The notes: generated by a model not told the origin, from the sequence alone. Shown: positions 37,024-46,036, counted from the stretch's first letter. The stretch: DNA of 64,000 bases from Holtiella tumoricola (GCF_027857615.1 NZ_JAQIFT010000033.1:1-64000); one strand, 5' to 3'. Program-made: numbers and translations.

Positions 37024-38790
37024 TTAGGTTTCCTCCTTTTGTTGTTTCAAAAAGAAAGCAATCCCACGCATGACAAAGTCAACACATGGAATTGCTACAC
37101 TGTTTCCAAGAGCCTTGTATCTTGGGCTATCGGCGGCTTTTTCAATAGCTGTCCACCCATCGGGGAACCCTTGAAGCCTTTCACACTCCAAGGGTGTCAG
37201 CCTGCGAACAAGGTTTCGTTTGACAGCAAGATTTTCACTGCCCCCGCCATTGGTGCCTCCACTGGCTCTGAGGGTGCTGATACCCTCAGCAAAATCGGCA
37301 TAACCGATGCCTCCGAACACTGCCGAGGCATCATCTATGATACACTTATCCTGTGACACATATTGATTGCCAATGCCCTTGTGGTCACCGTTGCACAATG
37401 CACCCACTGTTTCTTGGTAGGTTCTGTCCGCAATGCATTTGTCCTGATTGACATAGACCGTGTTCACACCCTTATAGTCACGAGCCATCAAAGCTCCCAC
37501 CACTTCTTGATAGGGTTCGGGCGTATAGATTGCATGAATGTCGCTGGTGGTAAGGGTGTAGCTGATGTCTTTCTGCACACCTTGTCCGTTCCCACCGTTT
37601 TGGGGTTGTCGGTCGATGGTATTGGCTGCAATGCAATAGCTTTCCTGTGGCTGTAAAATCGCCACACCGCCTTGGTTTTTGCTTGGATCGGGGTTAGAGG
37701 TGTCAAGGGTTCGTGACTTATCTGTTTCTCTGCAACCCGAATGTGGGTTTGACGATTTCATGGAATTGCTGTCCTTGCTGTCAAAACTAAAAGCAATGGG
37801 CTGGGATAATAGCGGAATATTATTTCCGCCTGTTCCATAAGTAGCTGCCACAGTGGGCGCAACCTTTAGTGGTCCGTTATAGCGACAGTCCTTGCCATGA
37901 TTATCAAATAACACAGGCTGATTGTTCCCACTGGTTCCTGCTGCTGAGGTAATGGTTGGAGAGAGGTTCTCACAAACTTCAGCACCACCTTGCTGACTTC
38001 CCATCACAATAGGCAGATTACCACCCATTCCTGCACGGAGGGTTGCAGTAATATCCTCTGTCACATCCATTCTTTCACCGCCTTGGTCGTTGAGGCAGAT
38101 AGTGGGTTCTATGACTCCATTTCTGCCGGTGCTACCTCCACAATTTGTACCGAGAGTAGCAGCAACTTGTCCTGTGATGTCACCGGCATATCCATCGTAT
38201 CCGATTTTTTCTTTCTGATTTAAGGGTTCTTTCACAAAGGTTTGCATCTGCATATTTTGTGTGGCAAGCAAAGTTCCCGAAACATTGTCAAGGTCAATCC
38301 CTTCGTTCCGCTGATTGATATGATAGGATTTTAGTTCAGACATATCCGCTTCTGTTTCAACAGTTTCTCTTAACCCTGCCTGTATTTCAAGTGCTGTTTT
38401 CAACTGTAGTGGAAGTCCTTTATCCCTCGCTTTGGCTCTCCGTAGAATCCCCAAACAGGCTGTCTTGCTTAAATAGTATTTCTGGGGCGGTGCCTCCTGC
38501 AAAATCTGCGACAAGGAAGATACGACGGCGTCTTTGGGCGACTCCCCAGTATTGAGCATCGAGGACACGCCAAGCCAAGCTGAATTCGTTTCCCAAAATG
38601 GCAATCCCAGCAGATTGCCATTTCCCGGTGTCAGGTCGAGGCACATCACAGATGCTGTACTTAATTCGGATAATTTCTTCGATGACCGCCCTGAAATCTT
38701 CGCCCTCGGCGGAGCTGAAAGCTCCGGGGACATTCTCCCAAACGAGGTATCGAGGTCGAATAAGGTGAGCTGGCATACCTCTTTGTTCAT
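37024..38790 (-). CDS. Methyltransferase-associated phage-type protein with C-terminal cytosine methyltransferase motifs
   Basis: A 588-residue protein. Its first 140 residues (QLTLFD; DLTPGNGNLLG; LNTGESP; SLSQILQEAPPQKYYLSKTACLGILRRAKAR) are a recognisable domain seen next to methyltransferases in Firmicute phages. A middle region of diverged repeats follows (GQVAATLGTNCGG; ITATLRAGMGG; SPTITSAAG; APTVAATYG; YTLTTSDIHA). The end has cytosine methyltransferase motifs IX-X (RRLTPLECERLQGFPDGWT; KALGNSVAIP). The first 371 nt overlap the methyltransferase gene at 38420-39106 in another frame, and both frames look coding. Together the two probably make one functional enzyme. The ribosome site is weak (GGAG 13 nt away). 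Confidence 0.8.
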   Translation of the reverse strand: MNKEVCQLTLFDLDTSFGRMSPELSAPPRAKISGRSSKKLSELSTASVMCLDLTPGNGNLLGLPFWETNSAWLGVSSMLNTGESPKDAVVSSLSQILQEAPPQKYYLSKTACLGILRRAKARDKGLPLQLKTALEIQAGLRETVETEADMSELKSYHINQRNEGIDLDNVSGTLLATQNMQMQTFVKEPLNQKEKIGYDGYAGDITGQVAATLGTNCGGSTGRNGVIEPTICLNDQGGERMDVTEDITATLRAGMGGNLPIVMGSQQGGAEVCENLSPTITSAAGTSGNNQPVLFDNHGKDCRYNGPLKVAPTVAATYGTGGNNIPLLSQPIAFSFDSKDSNSMKSSNPHSGCRETDKSRTLDTSNPDPSKNQGGVAILQPQESYCIAANTIDRQPQNGGNGQGVQKDISYTLTTSDIHAIYTPEPYQEVVGALMARDYKGVNTVYVNQDKCIADRTYQETVGALCNGDHKGIGNQYVSQDKCIIDDASAVFGGIGYADFAEGISTLRASGGTNGGGSENLAVKRNLVRRLTPLECERLQGFPDGWTAIEKAADSPRYKALGNSVAIPCVDFVMRGIAFFLKQQKEET

Positions 38791-39106
38791 CGGCTTTTCT
38801 CATCTCCTTTGCTATGCGTGTTTGCTCCATAAAAAGTCCCGAGCGTTCTCCCTCCAGTCCTGCTCGTTTGCCTGCAACAGATAAGTCCTGGCAAGGTGAG
38901 CCACCGCAGATGATATCCACAGGAGGAAGTGTTGCTCCATTTAGTTTTGTGATATCCCCGACATGAATCATATCGGGAAATCGCACTTTCGTCACTTCAA
39001 TGGGAAAGGTTTCAATTTCACTTGCCCACACGGGGACAATTCCATTATGAATGGCTGCTAGCGGAAAGCCACCGATCCCATCGAAGAGGCTCCCCATAGT
39101 TATCAT
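38420..39106 (-). CDS. DNA cytosine-5 methyltransferase, N-terminal part
   Basis: The 228-residue protein has motif I (GSLFDGIGGF), motif IV with the catalytic cysteine (GGSPCQDLS), motif VI (VWENVPG) and motif VIII (AQRRRRIFLVAD). It lacks motifs IX-X, which lie in the overlapping downstream protein, so the enzyme is split. The start overlaps the stop of the preceding gene (TAATG). It modifies element or recipient DNA, probably to evade restriction after transfer. Confidence 0.9.
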   Translation of the reverse strand: MITMGSLFDGIGGFPLAAIHNGIVPVWASEIETFPIEVTKVRFPDMIHVGDITKLNGATLPPVDIICGGSPCQDLSVAGKRAGLEGERSGLFMEQTRIAKEMRKADEQRGMPAHLIRPRYLVWENVPGAFSSAEGEDFRAVIEEIIRIKYSICDVPRPDTGKWQSAGIAILGNEFSLAWRVLDAQYWGVAQRRRRIFLVADFAGGTAPEILFKQDSLFGDSTESQSEG

Positions 39107-39942
39107 TACTGGTACCCCATTGTTCCGATGCCGGATAGGGTATGCTCACTGCATGGATATGCCTCATCTATAACGATACGGCCTTGTGCCTCGATTTCGG
39201 CATTCTTGCCCTCTGACTGTAGCCAGTCAAGATATCCCGGTTCTGCATTCTTTCGAATCGTGTCAGGTAACCATGCCACAGGCAGTGAGAACGGTTTCTT
39301 AAAATATGCCGTTTCCTGCTCAATGGTATACAGCAATGTTTCATGCACCATCGGAAGCCACTGACTCCACTGTTCCGGCGATTCATCAAAGGAAAAACTT
39401 GCTACTAGGACATCTTCATAGCAATCCCAACTTTCACTCCTATCGGTGTTCCACATATAATCAGCCGTTGTGATTGAAGCCGATTCATCGTTGCAGTTAA
39501 CCCATAGGATTCTGTCTAAATCCGGTAGATAAAACTGTATAGTGCCAACCATACAGTTGCCGCCTGTGTTTCCATAGTCCTTACTCTTTACTTCAAAATT
39601 TTTAGGATTAAAAGCGGGAATTACATTTTGAACAACATCCAGTTCTTGATACACAATGGGCATTTTAAATTCCTTGGCTCTCTCGATTTCCATTGACATA
39701 CCTTGAGAGATACGCTTGCCAAATACCCACAGCTCATCACAGGCCTTTAGTATAGCAAGTCCCATATCTAAACCAAGCTGTCGTTCCTTTGGATTATGCT
39801 CATCTAAAATATTTGGATAGAGCAAATGTGGACAAAAAAATGCGTGTCCCTGTTCCATAACATGGTGACACGCAGTCTTTGCAAATTCAGTATTCTTTTG
39901 GATATCCCCGGCATAAGGGGATGCTACATATATGATTTTCAT
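39106..39942 (-). CDS. DUF4406 deoxyribosyltransferase-like protein with extra C-terminal domain
   Basis: The N-terminal ~110 residues (IIYVASPYAGDIQKN; PHLLYPNIL; CDELWVFGKRISQGMSMEI) are a DUF4406/nucleoside 2-deoxyribosyltransferase-like fold. A C-terminal region (about 120-270) is unrecognised, with IQFYLPDLDRILWVN and TAYFKKPFSLPVAWLP. The protein may process nucleotides in transfer or defence evasion. It starts after GGAATTAG (AAAGG) and overlaps the methyltransferase start by 1 bp. Confidence 0.7.
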   Translation of the reverse strand: MKIIYVASPYAGDIQKNTEFAKTACHHVMEQGHAFFCPHLLYPNILDEHNPKERQLGLDMGLAILKACDELWVFGKRISQGMSMEIERAKEFKMPIVYQELDVVQNVIPAFNPKNFEVKSKDYGNTGGNCMVGTIQFYLPDLDRILWVNCNDESASITTADYMWNTDRSESWDCYEDVLVASFSFDESPEQWSQWLPMVHETLLYTIEQETAYFKKPFSLPVAWLPDTIRKNAEPGYLDWLQSEGKNAEIEAQGRIVIDEAYPCSEHTLSGIGTMGYQ

Positions 39943-39962
39943 AGGCTAATTCCTTTCCATAT

Positions 39963-40868
39963 TTACTTTGGTGCTACTGCCTGCACCACGGTTCTTGTTG
40001 TATTTACAGCTGCTTGTGCCGTGTAGACAGCACTCATCATGTTGGCTCTGGTGCTGGTGTCCAGTCCAAAGGCTCCGGCAATTCTCGGTACTTCTCCTGC
40101 TGCAAGCATAAGTCCAAGCCCCAATAAGCAATGGTCTTTGAGTACCATCAGTCCTGCAGTTAAAATCGTGGCCTGCAAAAAGGTAGTAAGACAAAGTCCT
40201 ACAATTTGCTTGCACCACTGAATGAAACCGTCATAGTATCCTCGTGGGACAGAGAACATATATAGGCTGCCAACAGCAATTTGTATCAGTAGAATACCAC
40301 CACGCTTGAGGTTGGCAAAAAACACTTTAATGACTGCGTATCCCATCATAATGATGATAAACAGCAAAAGGATAGGGCTTGTGATAGCACTTAGTCCACC
40401 GAAGATACCTGAACCCATGGCATTTTCAATACCATCTGTAACAGACAGTCCCGAGATAATGTCTTTTGCCACTTCTCCAAAACTGGTACCGTATCCTGTG
40501 ATGCCTGCGGTTAAGCTCCTTTGCAGATTGACGGATAATTCAAACAGCCGAATAGGAACAATGGTAAAAAGAGATACTGCCATAAACCCTTTTAGGGCAT
40601 TCAGCATGGATTCTTTAACACTGCCCTTGCCACTTTGGTATTCAATTCCTGTTTCAAAACAGGAAACCACCAGACCAATGACATAGAGCGACCATGCAAG
40701 GTAGGAGAAAAACAGTACAATGCTTTGCACCCATGTCATCTCAAACAGCTCCACACCCATATTTCCCATTTGAGCAAAGAATGCACCCAAAAAGCCAACT
40801 ACTTGGCCATATAGCCAATCGATGAGCTGATCCATGACATCGCCAAGAATAAAATCCCATATAAACAA
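39963..40868 (-). CDS. TrbL/VirB6-type transfer channel protein
   Basis: The roughly 300-residue membrane protein has about six hydrophobic segments. WDFILGDVMDQLIDWLYGQ and LKRGGILLIQIAVGS are typical of the clostridial TrbL/VirB6 family, which forms the inner-membrane channel. The start is uncertain: a TTG at 40868 after GGGGGTGA is preferred, an ATG at 40838 is possible, and the open frame extends to 40913. It is the first gene after the DUF6809-like gene. Confidence 0.85.
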   Translation of the reverse strand: MFIWDFILGDVMDQLIDWLYGQVVGFLGAFFAQMGNMGVELFEMTWVQSIVLFFSYLAWSLYVIGLVVSCFETGIEYQSGKGSVKESMLNALKGFMAVSLFTIVPIRLFELSVNLQRSLTAGITGYGTSFGEVAKDIISGLSVTDGIENAMGSGIFGGLSAITSPILLLFIIIMMGYAVIKVFFANLKRGGILLIQIAVGSLYMFSVPRGYYDGFIQWCKQIVGLCLTTFLQATILTAGLMVLKDHCLLGLGLMLAAGEVPRIAGAFGLDTSTRANMMSAVYTAQAAVNTTRTVVQAVAPK

Positions 40869-40957
40869 TTGATAATCACCCCCTGTGAAAAGATTAAGGC
40901 GTACCGTTTTCACGATACACCTTTTGGATTGGCATAAAAAATGACGAGTTGTTAAAC

Positions 40958-41257
40958 CTATTTTAGGTCTAACAGCTCGTCATCTGTTTCAAAGATTTCC
41001 AGTATCATTTTTGCACCCAATCGGAAGCCAAGGGTAAAATGTTCTTCGCCATTTGCTTTACTGATGCTACCCCAAGTAGATATAATCTCATCAAGGAGCT
41101 TCTTTTCCTCATCAGACAGCTTTTTCTCAAGAGTATCTGCTAATTCAGCCATCTTGATTTGCAACTCTTGATATTTACTGCCATTTTCAATGGGTCTTGA
41201 TTGCGGTGTTATATTACCATTGTACAGCTCACTAAGTACTTTTTTCTTTTTCTACAT
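40958..41257 (-). pseudogene. DUF6809-like small ICE protein with a stop at codon 2
   Basis: The frame open from 41251 to 40958 encodes about 98 residues (KVLSELYNGNITPQ; ...DEEKKLLDEIISTWG; FTLGFRLGAKM), typical of a small protein of clostridial elements. A start ATG with GAGGTG upstream lies at 41257, but the next codon is TAG (41252-41254). Translation would have to begin elsewhere: a TTG at 41164 gives 68 residues but has a poor site. It is either a fresh nonsense mutation, a weakly expressed gene or a sequencing error. Confidence 0.6.
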
Positions 41258-41347
41258 TTTTTTCACCTCTCTTTCAAGCACAACACATTACCACAAGATA
41301 CAGAATTTATCTATACCAAATATCAACGAAAACTACTGTATGTTGTT

Positions 41348-41776
41348 TTACATCGACATTGTGGGGTAATCTGATTCTTTTAGTTCCATACTCTGCTCCA
41401 TAAACAGTTCAGCATAATCGCTAATCTGCTCGGAAAGCAGTTCCATATCTCTTGGGGTAGGCTTGTACACATACCACTCTGCAGCATTACCGTCCTTCCA
41501 AATATATGGGGTGATACCATCTTTGAAGTTTGGGTTGCTCACTTGCTTTTTACCCCAAATATCTTCAAACTTGATTGTAATCCTGTCGAGCACTCCGTTA
41601 TTCTTGTCGATGGCACTAATACTGAGTGCTTCGTAATGGTCGGCATAGCCAAGTGTGGTAAAGAAAAGCTTCAAGCGATTGTTCTCTCCAAGAGGGATAT
41701 ACATGGCATTGCCGATACACTTTCTATGGTCAAAGCTCTCCGTGCATTTCATTAGTTCATTTATAAAAAAACTCAT
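41348..41776 (-). CDS. ICE-associated hypothetical protein
   Basis: The 142-residue protein (starting MSFFINELMKC) has mixed alpha/beta composition and no recognised domain. Regions such as MYIPLGENNRLKLFFTTLGYADHYE suggest a compact fold. The ATG at 41776 has GGAGG upstream. It lies between the RHH-type gene and the DUF6809-like gene in the transfer operon. Confidence 0.6.
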   Translation of the reverse strand: MSFFINELMKCTESFDHRKCIGNAMYIPLGENNRLKLFFTTLGYADHYEALSISAIDKNNGVLDRITIKFEDIWGKKQVSNPNFKDGITPYIWKDGNAAEWYVYKPTPRDMELLSEQISDYAELFMEQSMELKESDYPTMSM

Positions 41777-41833
41777 AGTTTCTACCTCCATAAAAATGGA
41801 GAGGGTGACACGCTTCACTCTCTCCATTACCTA

Positions 41834-42145
41834 CTATTCATTAATTTGTTCTTGTGCTTCAATTACATCCAGTGCCTTGGTAATAAGGTCTGTAATAAAT
41901 GCCTTTTGTGTAAGCTGGGGTGTACTGTCCACATGCTTTTTAATTCTTGCGAAGAGTTCCTCGCTGATTTGCAGTGCCAGTGTTCTTGTCTGTGCCATCG
42001 GTTTCATCTCCTTTATTTCATAGTATTCGGTTATCAGCTGCTCTACATATTGACTTAGGGTAAGTGTGCTTTTCTCTTTTTCTGCACATATTTTTTGGTG
42101 CAAGGCAAGTGGAATCTGAGCGCATAGATTTTTGGTTTCTGCCAT
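41834..42145 (-). CDS. Tandem ribbon-helix-helix-like protein
   Basis: The 103-residue protein consists of two related halves (MAETKNLCAQIPLALHQKI... and MAQTRTLALQISEELFARI...). Each resembles a ribbon-helix-helix DNA-binding unit, so one chain could form a complete dimer-like RHH. It probably binds DNA to regulate the transfer operon. The ATG at 42145 has GGGAGG upstream. It is the last transfer gene before the second cargo island. Confidence 0.7.
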   Translation of the reverse strand: MAETKNLCAQIPLALHQKICAEKEKSTLTLSQYVEQLITEYYEIKEMKPMAQTRTLALQISEELFARIKKHVDSTPQLTQKAFITDLITKALDVIEAQEQINE

Positions 42146-42436
42146 ATTCTTTTCCTCCCATTCTTTATTTTTTGCAAGCAAAGCATACCCTAAAGTACAA
42201 GGAATAGCTATACCAAATACCAACAAGAAATGAAGTTAATTTGCAGTAATGACAACTTGGACTTCATCCTCAAAATCGTTTAGCCAATGCTTGTATAAAG
42301 TCGGTGACATTGACTTGGTTTTTATGTTAAACTTACAAAAGTATAAATTATATCTTTCATCTACTTAACAGAGCATACACAGTCAAGCGAAGTTTTGCGT
42401 AACTATGGTATCCTATGGTCAAAGGAGGTGCTTATT
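42146..42436. other. Divergent intergenic region at the left edge of the second cargo island
   Basis: About 290 bp between the minus-strand RHH gene and the plus-strand AraC gene. It presumably holds promoters for both, but no pair was assigned with confidence. The segment TATACCAAATACCAAC at about 42211 closely resembles TATACCAAATATCAAC at about 41311, which may be a repeated operator or recombination trace. Confidence 0.4.
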
Positions 42437-43339
42437 ATGCACGCATGGGAACAAATACAAGAAACCATAGAATTTATTGAAGATCATTTAAACGAAGATA
42501 TCAACATTGACAACCTAGCAAAAACAGCGATGTTGTCACCATTTTATTACCAGAGACTCTTTAGCCGCTTGGTGAAAAAACCTGTGGCAGAGTATATCAA
42601 ACTGCGCCGTATGGCAAAGGCAACCGAGGCACTATTGCAAGAGAATCAGCGTATTTTAGATATAGCCTTAGAGCTTGGTTTTTCCTCTCACGAACACTTT
42701 ACCCGCACCTTTAAGGATACCTTTGGAATGACCCCCGCTGAATACCGAAGCAATCCCCAACCCCTTAACCGTATGACAAAACCAGAGCTTTTGTTACATT
42801 ACACCTTGATAGATGAGGGTGTGCCTCTTATTACTAATGGCATTGTACTTGAGGTGAACAGGCGACAACTCACACAACCCATCCATTTTATTGGCCTTGA
42901 GAAAAAGATGCCAGTTCAGTTTGTTGAAGGTCTTGGTACAGAATCCGGCATCGATCCTTTAGACACACTTTGGAGAAATTTCCACACCAAAAAGGCATCT
43001 GAGCTTTTGCTCGGGGATGATGACCAAGAGATTGGCGTTTCATATCCTTCAACAGATGCTGGACATTTTATCTATTTTGCGGGAGCAGAGGTAAATGAGT
43101 TGGGAACTCAGGACGGTTATGCGAGCTGGGTACTACCGCTGGGTGATTATGTTGTCTGCACCTTCGAGGCAGAGAATTTCGAAGCTCTTGTGATGGATGC
43201 TCTATATAAAGCACAGCAATATCTCTTTGGAACGTGGCTCCCAAGTCATAAGCTGCAAACAGAGCCATTCTGTGCAGAGCGTTATGCCAGTCATACACCT
43301 CAGACCACCAGCATGGAAATTTGGTTAAAGATATTGTAA
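42437..43339 (+). CDS. AraC-family regulator with GyrI-like effector domain
   Basis: The 300-residue protein has an N-terminal AraC DNA-binding domain with two helix-turn-helices (IDNLAKTAMLSPFYYQRLF; ILDIALELGFSSHEHFTRTF). A C-terminal GyrI/effector-binding domain follows (about 130-300). This layout is shared with drug- or metabolite-responsive regulators such as Rob. The ATG at 42437 has AAAGGAGG upstream. No regulated transporter is adjacent, so it may act on host genes or be an orphan. Confidence 0.92.
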   Translation: MHAWEQIQETIEFIEDHLNEDINIDNLAKTAMLSPFYYQRLFSRLVKKPVAEYIKLRRMAKATEALLQENQRILDIALELGFSSHEHFTRTFKDTFGMTPAEYRSNPQPLNRMTKPELLLHYTLIDEGVPLITNGIVLEVNRRQLTQPIHFIGLEKKMPVQFVEGLGTESGIDPLDTLWRNFHTKKASELLLGDDDQEIGVSYPSTDAGHFIYFAGAEVNELGTQDGYASWVLPLGDYVVCTFEAENFEALVMDALYKAQQYLFGTWLPSHKLQTEPFCAERYASHTPQTTSMEIWLKIL

Positions 43340-43378
43340 AAAATGTTGGGTGATATGTTTCATCACCCAACATTTTTT
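43340..43378 (+). terminator. Terminator after the AraC gene
   Basis: Perfect 15-nt arms (AAAATGTTGGGTGAT and complement) with a 7-nt loop and TTTTTTG afterwards. It starts right at the AraC stop codon. Confidence 0.9.
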
Positions 43379-43500
43379 GTGTTCTACACCCCAACTTGAA
43401 TAAAGATAGTCCCTCTATTTTTTAAGGTATGTAGTATAAAAACACATTGCTATAATTAAATTAAGGGTATAGCAAAAATCTAATTTTAAAAGAGATTCTT

Positions 43501-43638
43501 ATGGATAAAAATTTTACAATAAAGCAAATTGGCATAATCTGTACTGATGATAATGGGTTTCGCATCGAACTTTCATCCGAATTCTGGAAGGCGATCCAGT
43601 CATTTATGCAAAATTCATCGAAAGTGTATATGTTATAA
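43501..43638 (+). pseudogene. Fragment of a TrmO-type tRNA methyltransferase
   Basis: A 45-residue plus-strand ORF starting ATGGATAAAAATTTTAC with AGAGA upstream resembles the N-terminus of TsaA/TrmO-like proteins (IGIICTDDNGFRIELSSEFW). It then stops. The rest of the gene is absent, and the following bases belong to a minus-strand response-regulator fragment, so the junction is a recombination scar. Confidence 0.45.
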
Positions 43639-43760
43639 ATATTTATGACGATTGAAGCGCATCACCTGTCTCAAAAATCTTCACATCATCATCCTTCAAA
43701 AAGTCTTTGAGCAGTTCCCGGATATTCTGTTCATCATCTGCCATATATATGATTTTGCCC
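43639..43760 (-). pseudogene. Truncated response-regulator receiver fragment
   Basis: The minus strand encodes MGKIIYMADDEQNIRELL and about 20 more residues, the first strand and helix of a receiver domain with the acidic DD pair, then ends. It overlaps the 3' end of the sensor kinase gene in another frame. It is a leftover of a second two-component system. Confidence 0.5.
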
Positions 43761-44951
43761 ATGTTGCGTTTCTCCTGACATGCAACGGGCACAGATATCT
43801 TTACAATGGAGACCCAACAGAAAGCTCAGCTCAATTTGTGTTCCCTGTGATGAGCTTTGAAGGATATAAACATCGCCACCATGCTGCCGGGCGATTTCTC
43901 GTACAAGCGCCAAGCCAAGGCCCGCACCTCCCATAGCGCGGCTTCTTGACTTATCTACTCTGAAAAACGGTTCGAATATCTGCTCCCAGTCATTTTTATC
44001 AATTCCTGCCCCCGTATCAGAGACAATTACCCTCGCATATTCATCATTCTCTTTAATTTCAACCAAGACCTCGCCACCTTGATGGTTATATTTAATTGCG
44101 TTTTCGATCAGATTATAGATTGCTCTGTATATCAGCGTATCACTGCCCGTAATCTGAGCGTCGCCCGGCTTCTGCGTAATTCTCACGCCCTTTTTATCTC
44201 CGACAGCCACTAAATCGCAGATAACTTCTTCGGTCAGCTCTGCAAGTGAGATATGATCGCTTCTTTTTGCTGACTGAAGCTCGGTCATTTCCAAAAGGAT
44301 GTCTATTACATGGGATAAGCGGTCAGTCTGCGTCCTAACCATACTTATTACCTCTTGATAGTCATCATTTACGGGGTTCTTGTTTTTTTCAAACACCTCA
44401 ACTTTGGTCTGCATAACCGCAAGCGGGGTGCGCAGTTCGTGCGCAGCATTAGCAGAAAACTGCCTCTGTGCAGAGAAGGCATCGTTGAGCCTTTTAAGCA
44501 TTCCGTTAAAGGCATCGGTAAGACGTATAATTTCGATAGAACCGCTCTTTAAATCAATGGGCTGTTGCATATTTTTCGCCTGAATATCCTCGATCTGTCT
44601 GCCAAGCTTCTGCAACGGGCATAGCGCGTATCCTACGATAAAGTATATCAGGGCGCTACTTATCAGGGTAATAATTGACGTTATGAGTAGACTCTTCCCC
44701 AAAAATTCTACCTGTGTGTTCTTAACCTTATCAGAAAGGTTGGCCGTCGTATCAAGATATAATTCAATATCTCCTGAGGAGTCCTCCGAAAATAGTTCCT
44801 TTGGGAATATTGTTATTACCGAATCCTCGATTTCATCCATATACAGTATGGTGGATTTACTTATGAAGTAGCTAAGGGAAAGACAGGACACAATTATCAG
44901 AAGTGCAGTCATTAATGTTAGCTTCCACTGAAGCGAGAGCCTTTCCTTCAT
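43734..44951 (-). CDS. Two-component sensor histidine kinase
   Basis: The 405-residue kinase has two membrane segments (about 10-30 and 88-110) around a short extracellular loop. A HAMP-like region follows, then a HisKA domain (FSANAAHELRTPLAVM). The HATPase domain has N box NLIENAIKYN and G boxes DTGAGI and GGAGLGLALV. The last ~25 residues (after GTQIELSFLL) come from abutting foreign sequence, consistent with a recombination joint. It overlaps the response-regulator gene by 4 bp. The pair is divergent from the redox operon and probably controls it. Confidence 0.93.
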   Translation of the reverse strand: MKERLSLQWKLTLMTALLIIVSCLSLSYFISKSTILYMDEIEDSVITIFPKELFSEDSSGDIELYLDTTANLSDKVKNTQVEFLGKSLLITSIITLISSALIYFIVGYALCPLQKLGRQIEDIQAKNMQQPIDLKSGSIEIIRLTDAFNGMLKRLNDAFSAQRQFSANAAHELRTPLAVMQTKVEVFEKNKNPVNDDYQEVISMVRTQTDRLSHVIDILLEMTELQSAKRSDHISLAELTEEVICDLVAVGDKKGVRITQKPGDAQITGSDTLIYRAIYNLIENAIKYNHQGGEVLVEIKENDEYARVIVSDTGAGIDKNDWEQIFEPFFRVDKSRSRAMGGAGLGLALVREIARQHGGDVYILQSSSQGTQIELSFLLGLHCKDICARCMSGETQHGQNHIYGR

Positions 44952-45625
44952 TCAGACACTCCCCCTATCAGGTATCCCTGTCCGCTGCGATTAGTAATCG
45001 GATCATATCCCAAGGTCGCCCTCAACTTCTTGCGAAGCGATGAAATATGCACACGAATCGAATTGCTGAAACTGTCGACGCTTCCGTCCCATACATGCTG
45101 TATAAGCTCTTCTTGGCTTACCGGACGCTCCTGATGAAGCATAAGATACTCCAAAAGCCCGAGCTCTTTTCGCGTAAGTGACAGCTCTATCCCCCTTGCA
45201 AACATGGTGCGTGCCTTTGTATCAAGTGAAAGTTCTCCGCACTCGAGGATAAGATTATTCTGAACGACACGCCTTCGCGTGAGGCTTCGCACGCGAGCCT
45301 CGAGCTCTTCAAAATGAAAGGGCTTACAGAGGTAATCGTTCGCTCCTCCATCGAGTCCGTCTATTTTGTCCTGAAGCTGGCCTCTTGCAGAAAGTATAAG
45401 TATGCTAGTTTCTGTGTCCTTCATGCGGATATTTTGAAGTACCTTCATTCCATCCATTCCCGGAAGATTCAAATCCAATATTACAAGATCATAACTCTCC
45501 GACAGTATCATGTCCCAAGCATCTTCCCCGTCGAAGCAGGTATCCACCTCATACCCATCAAGCCGCAGGCCCTTTGCAATTGTCTCGCAAAGGGTCTTTT
45601 CGTCCTCGACTACCAATATTCTCAT
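44948..45625 (-). CDS. OmpR-family response regulator
   Basis: A receiver domain (about 1-115) with phospho-acceptor aspartate in LVILDLNLPGMDG is followed by an OmpR winged-helix (about 130-222: SLTRKELGLLEYLMLH; VWDGSVDSFSNSIRVHI). The ATG at 45625 begins MRILVVEDEK. A TTG two codons earlier is better spaced from GGAG and could be the true start. It forms an operon with the kinase and is transcribed away from the redox genes. Confidence 0.93.
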   Translation of the reverse strand: MRILVVEDEKTLCETIAKGLRLDGYEVDTCFDGEDAWDMILSESYDLVILDLNLPGMDGMKVLQNIRMKDTETSILILSARGQLQDKIDGLDGGANDYLCKPFHFEELEARVRSLTRRRVVQNNLILECGELSLDTKARTMFARGIELSLTRKELGLLEYLMLHQERPVSQEELIQHVWDGSVDSFSNSIRVHISSLRKKLRATLGYDPITNRSGQGYLIGGVSE

Positions 45626-45751
45626 ATTCAATATACACTCCTTTCGTTGTACTCTATTTTTCCTTACCGCCGGAAAAGCACTCGGCAAATTGCAGAAAAA
45701 CTTCTTGTATCTAAAACCAAGTTTTCAAAAATATTATAACATATAGGAAAT

Positions 45752-45804
45752 AAAATTTCTGTTAAATAGATTGTAGAATTGTTTTTTCTCTTAACAAAAA
45801 TTTT
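45752..45804. promoter_or_regulatory. Inverted repeat between the two-component system and the redox operon
   Basis: AAAATTTCTGTTAA (45752-45765) and its complement TTAACAAAAATTTT (45791-45804) match at 13 of 14 positions. They sit in the divergent promoter region, just upstream of a TATACT-like box for the plus-strand operon. This is a good candidate binding site for the adjacent response regulator. Confidence 0.5.
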
Positions 45805-45871
45805 ATACTCGGTCTGCTATACTTCCATTGTCAGCAAAAATCAAATCAAAAAAATAGAGGAGGGATAACAA

Positions 45872-46036
45872 ATGAAGTTTATTGGCAAATATTCAACTCA
45901 GGTAAAATTTGCATCGCAACTGATGATGATTGTTACGGCAACTGCCTTTGTGTGTTTAGGTGCATATCGTGGAGAAGTCGAAACTGTGTTTACGAAAGCA
46001 ATTCGTCTATGTTTGGAGTGTGTCGGAATTGGATAA
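45872..46036 (+). CDS. CD1871A-like CXXC small protein
   Basis: The 54-residue protein has a hydrophobic N-terminus and the C-terminal signature RGEVETVFTKAIRLCLEC. C47 and C50 form the CXXC, as in the small clostridial CD1871A family. A strong GAGGAGG site precedes the ATG. It is followed by the 4Fe-4S membrane protein whose start overlaps its stop codon, so the two are translationally coupled. Membrane-bound thiol redox is likely. Confidence 0.75.
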   Translation: MKFIGKYSTQVKFASQLMMIVTATAFVCLGAYRGEVETVFTKAIRLCLECVGIG

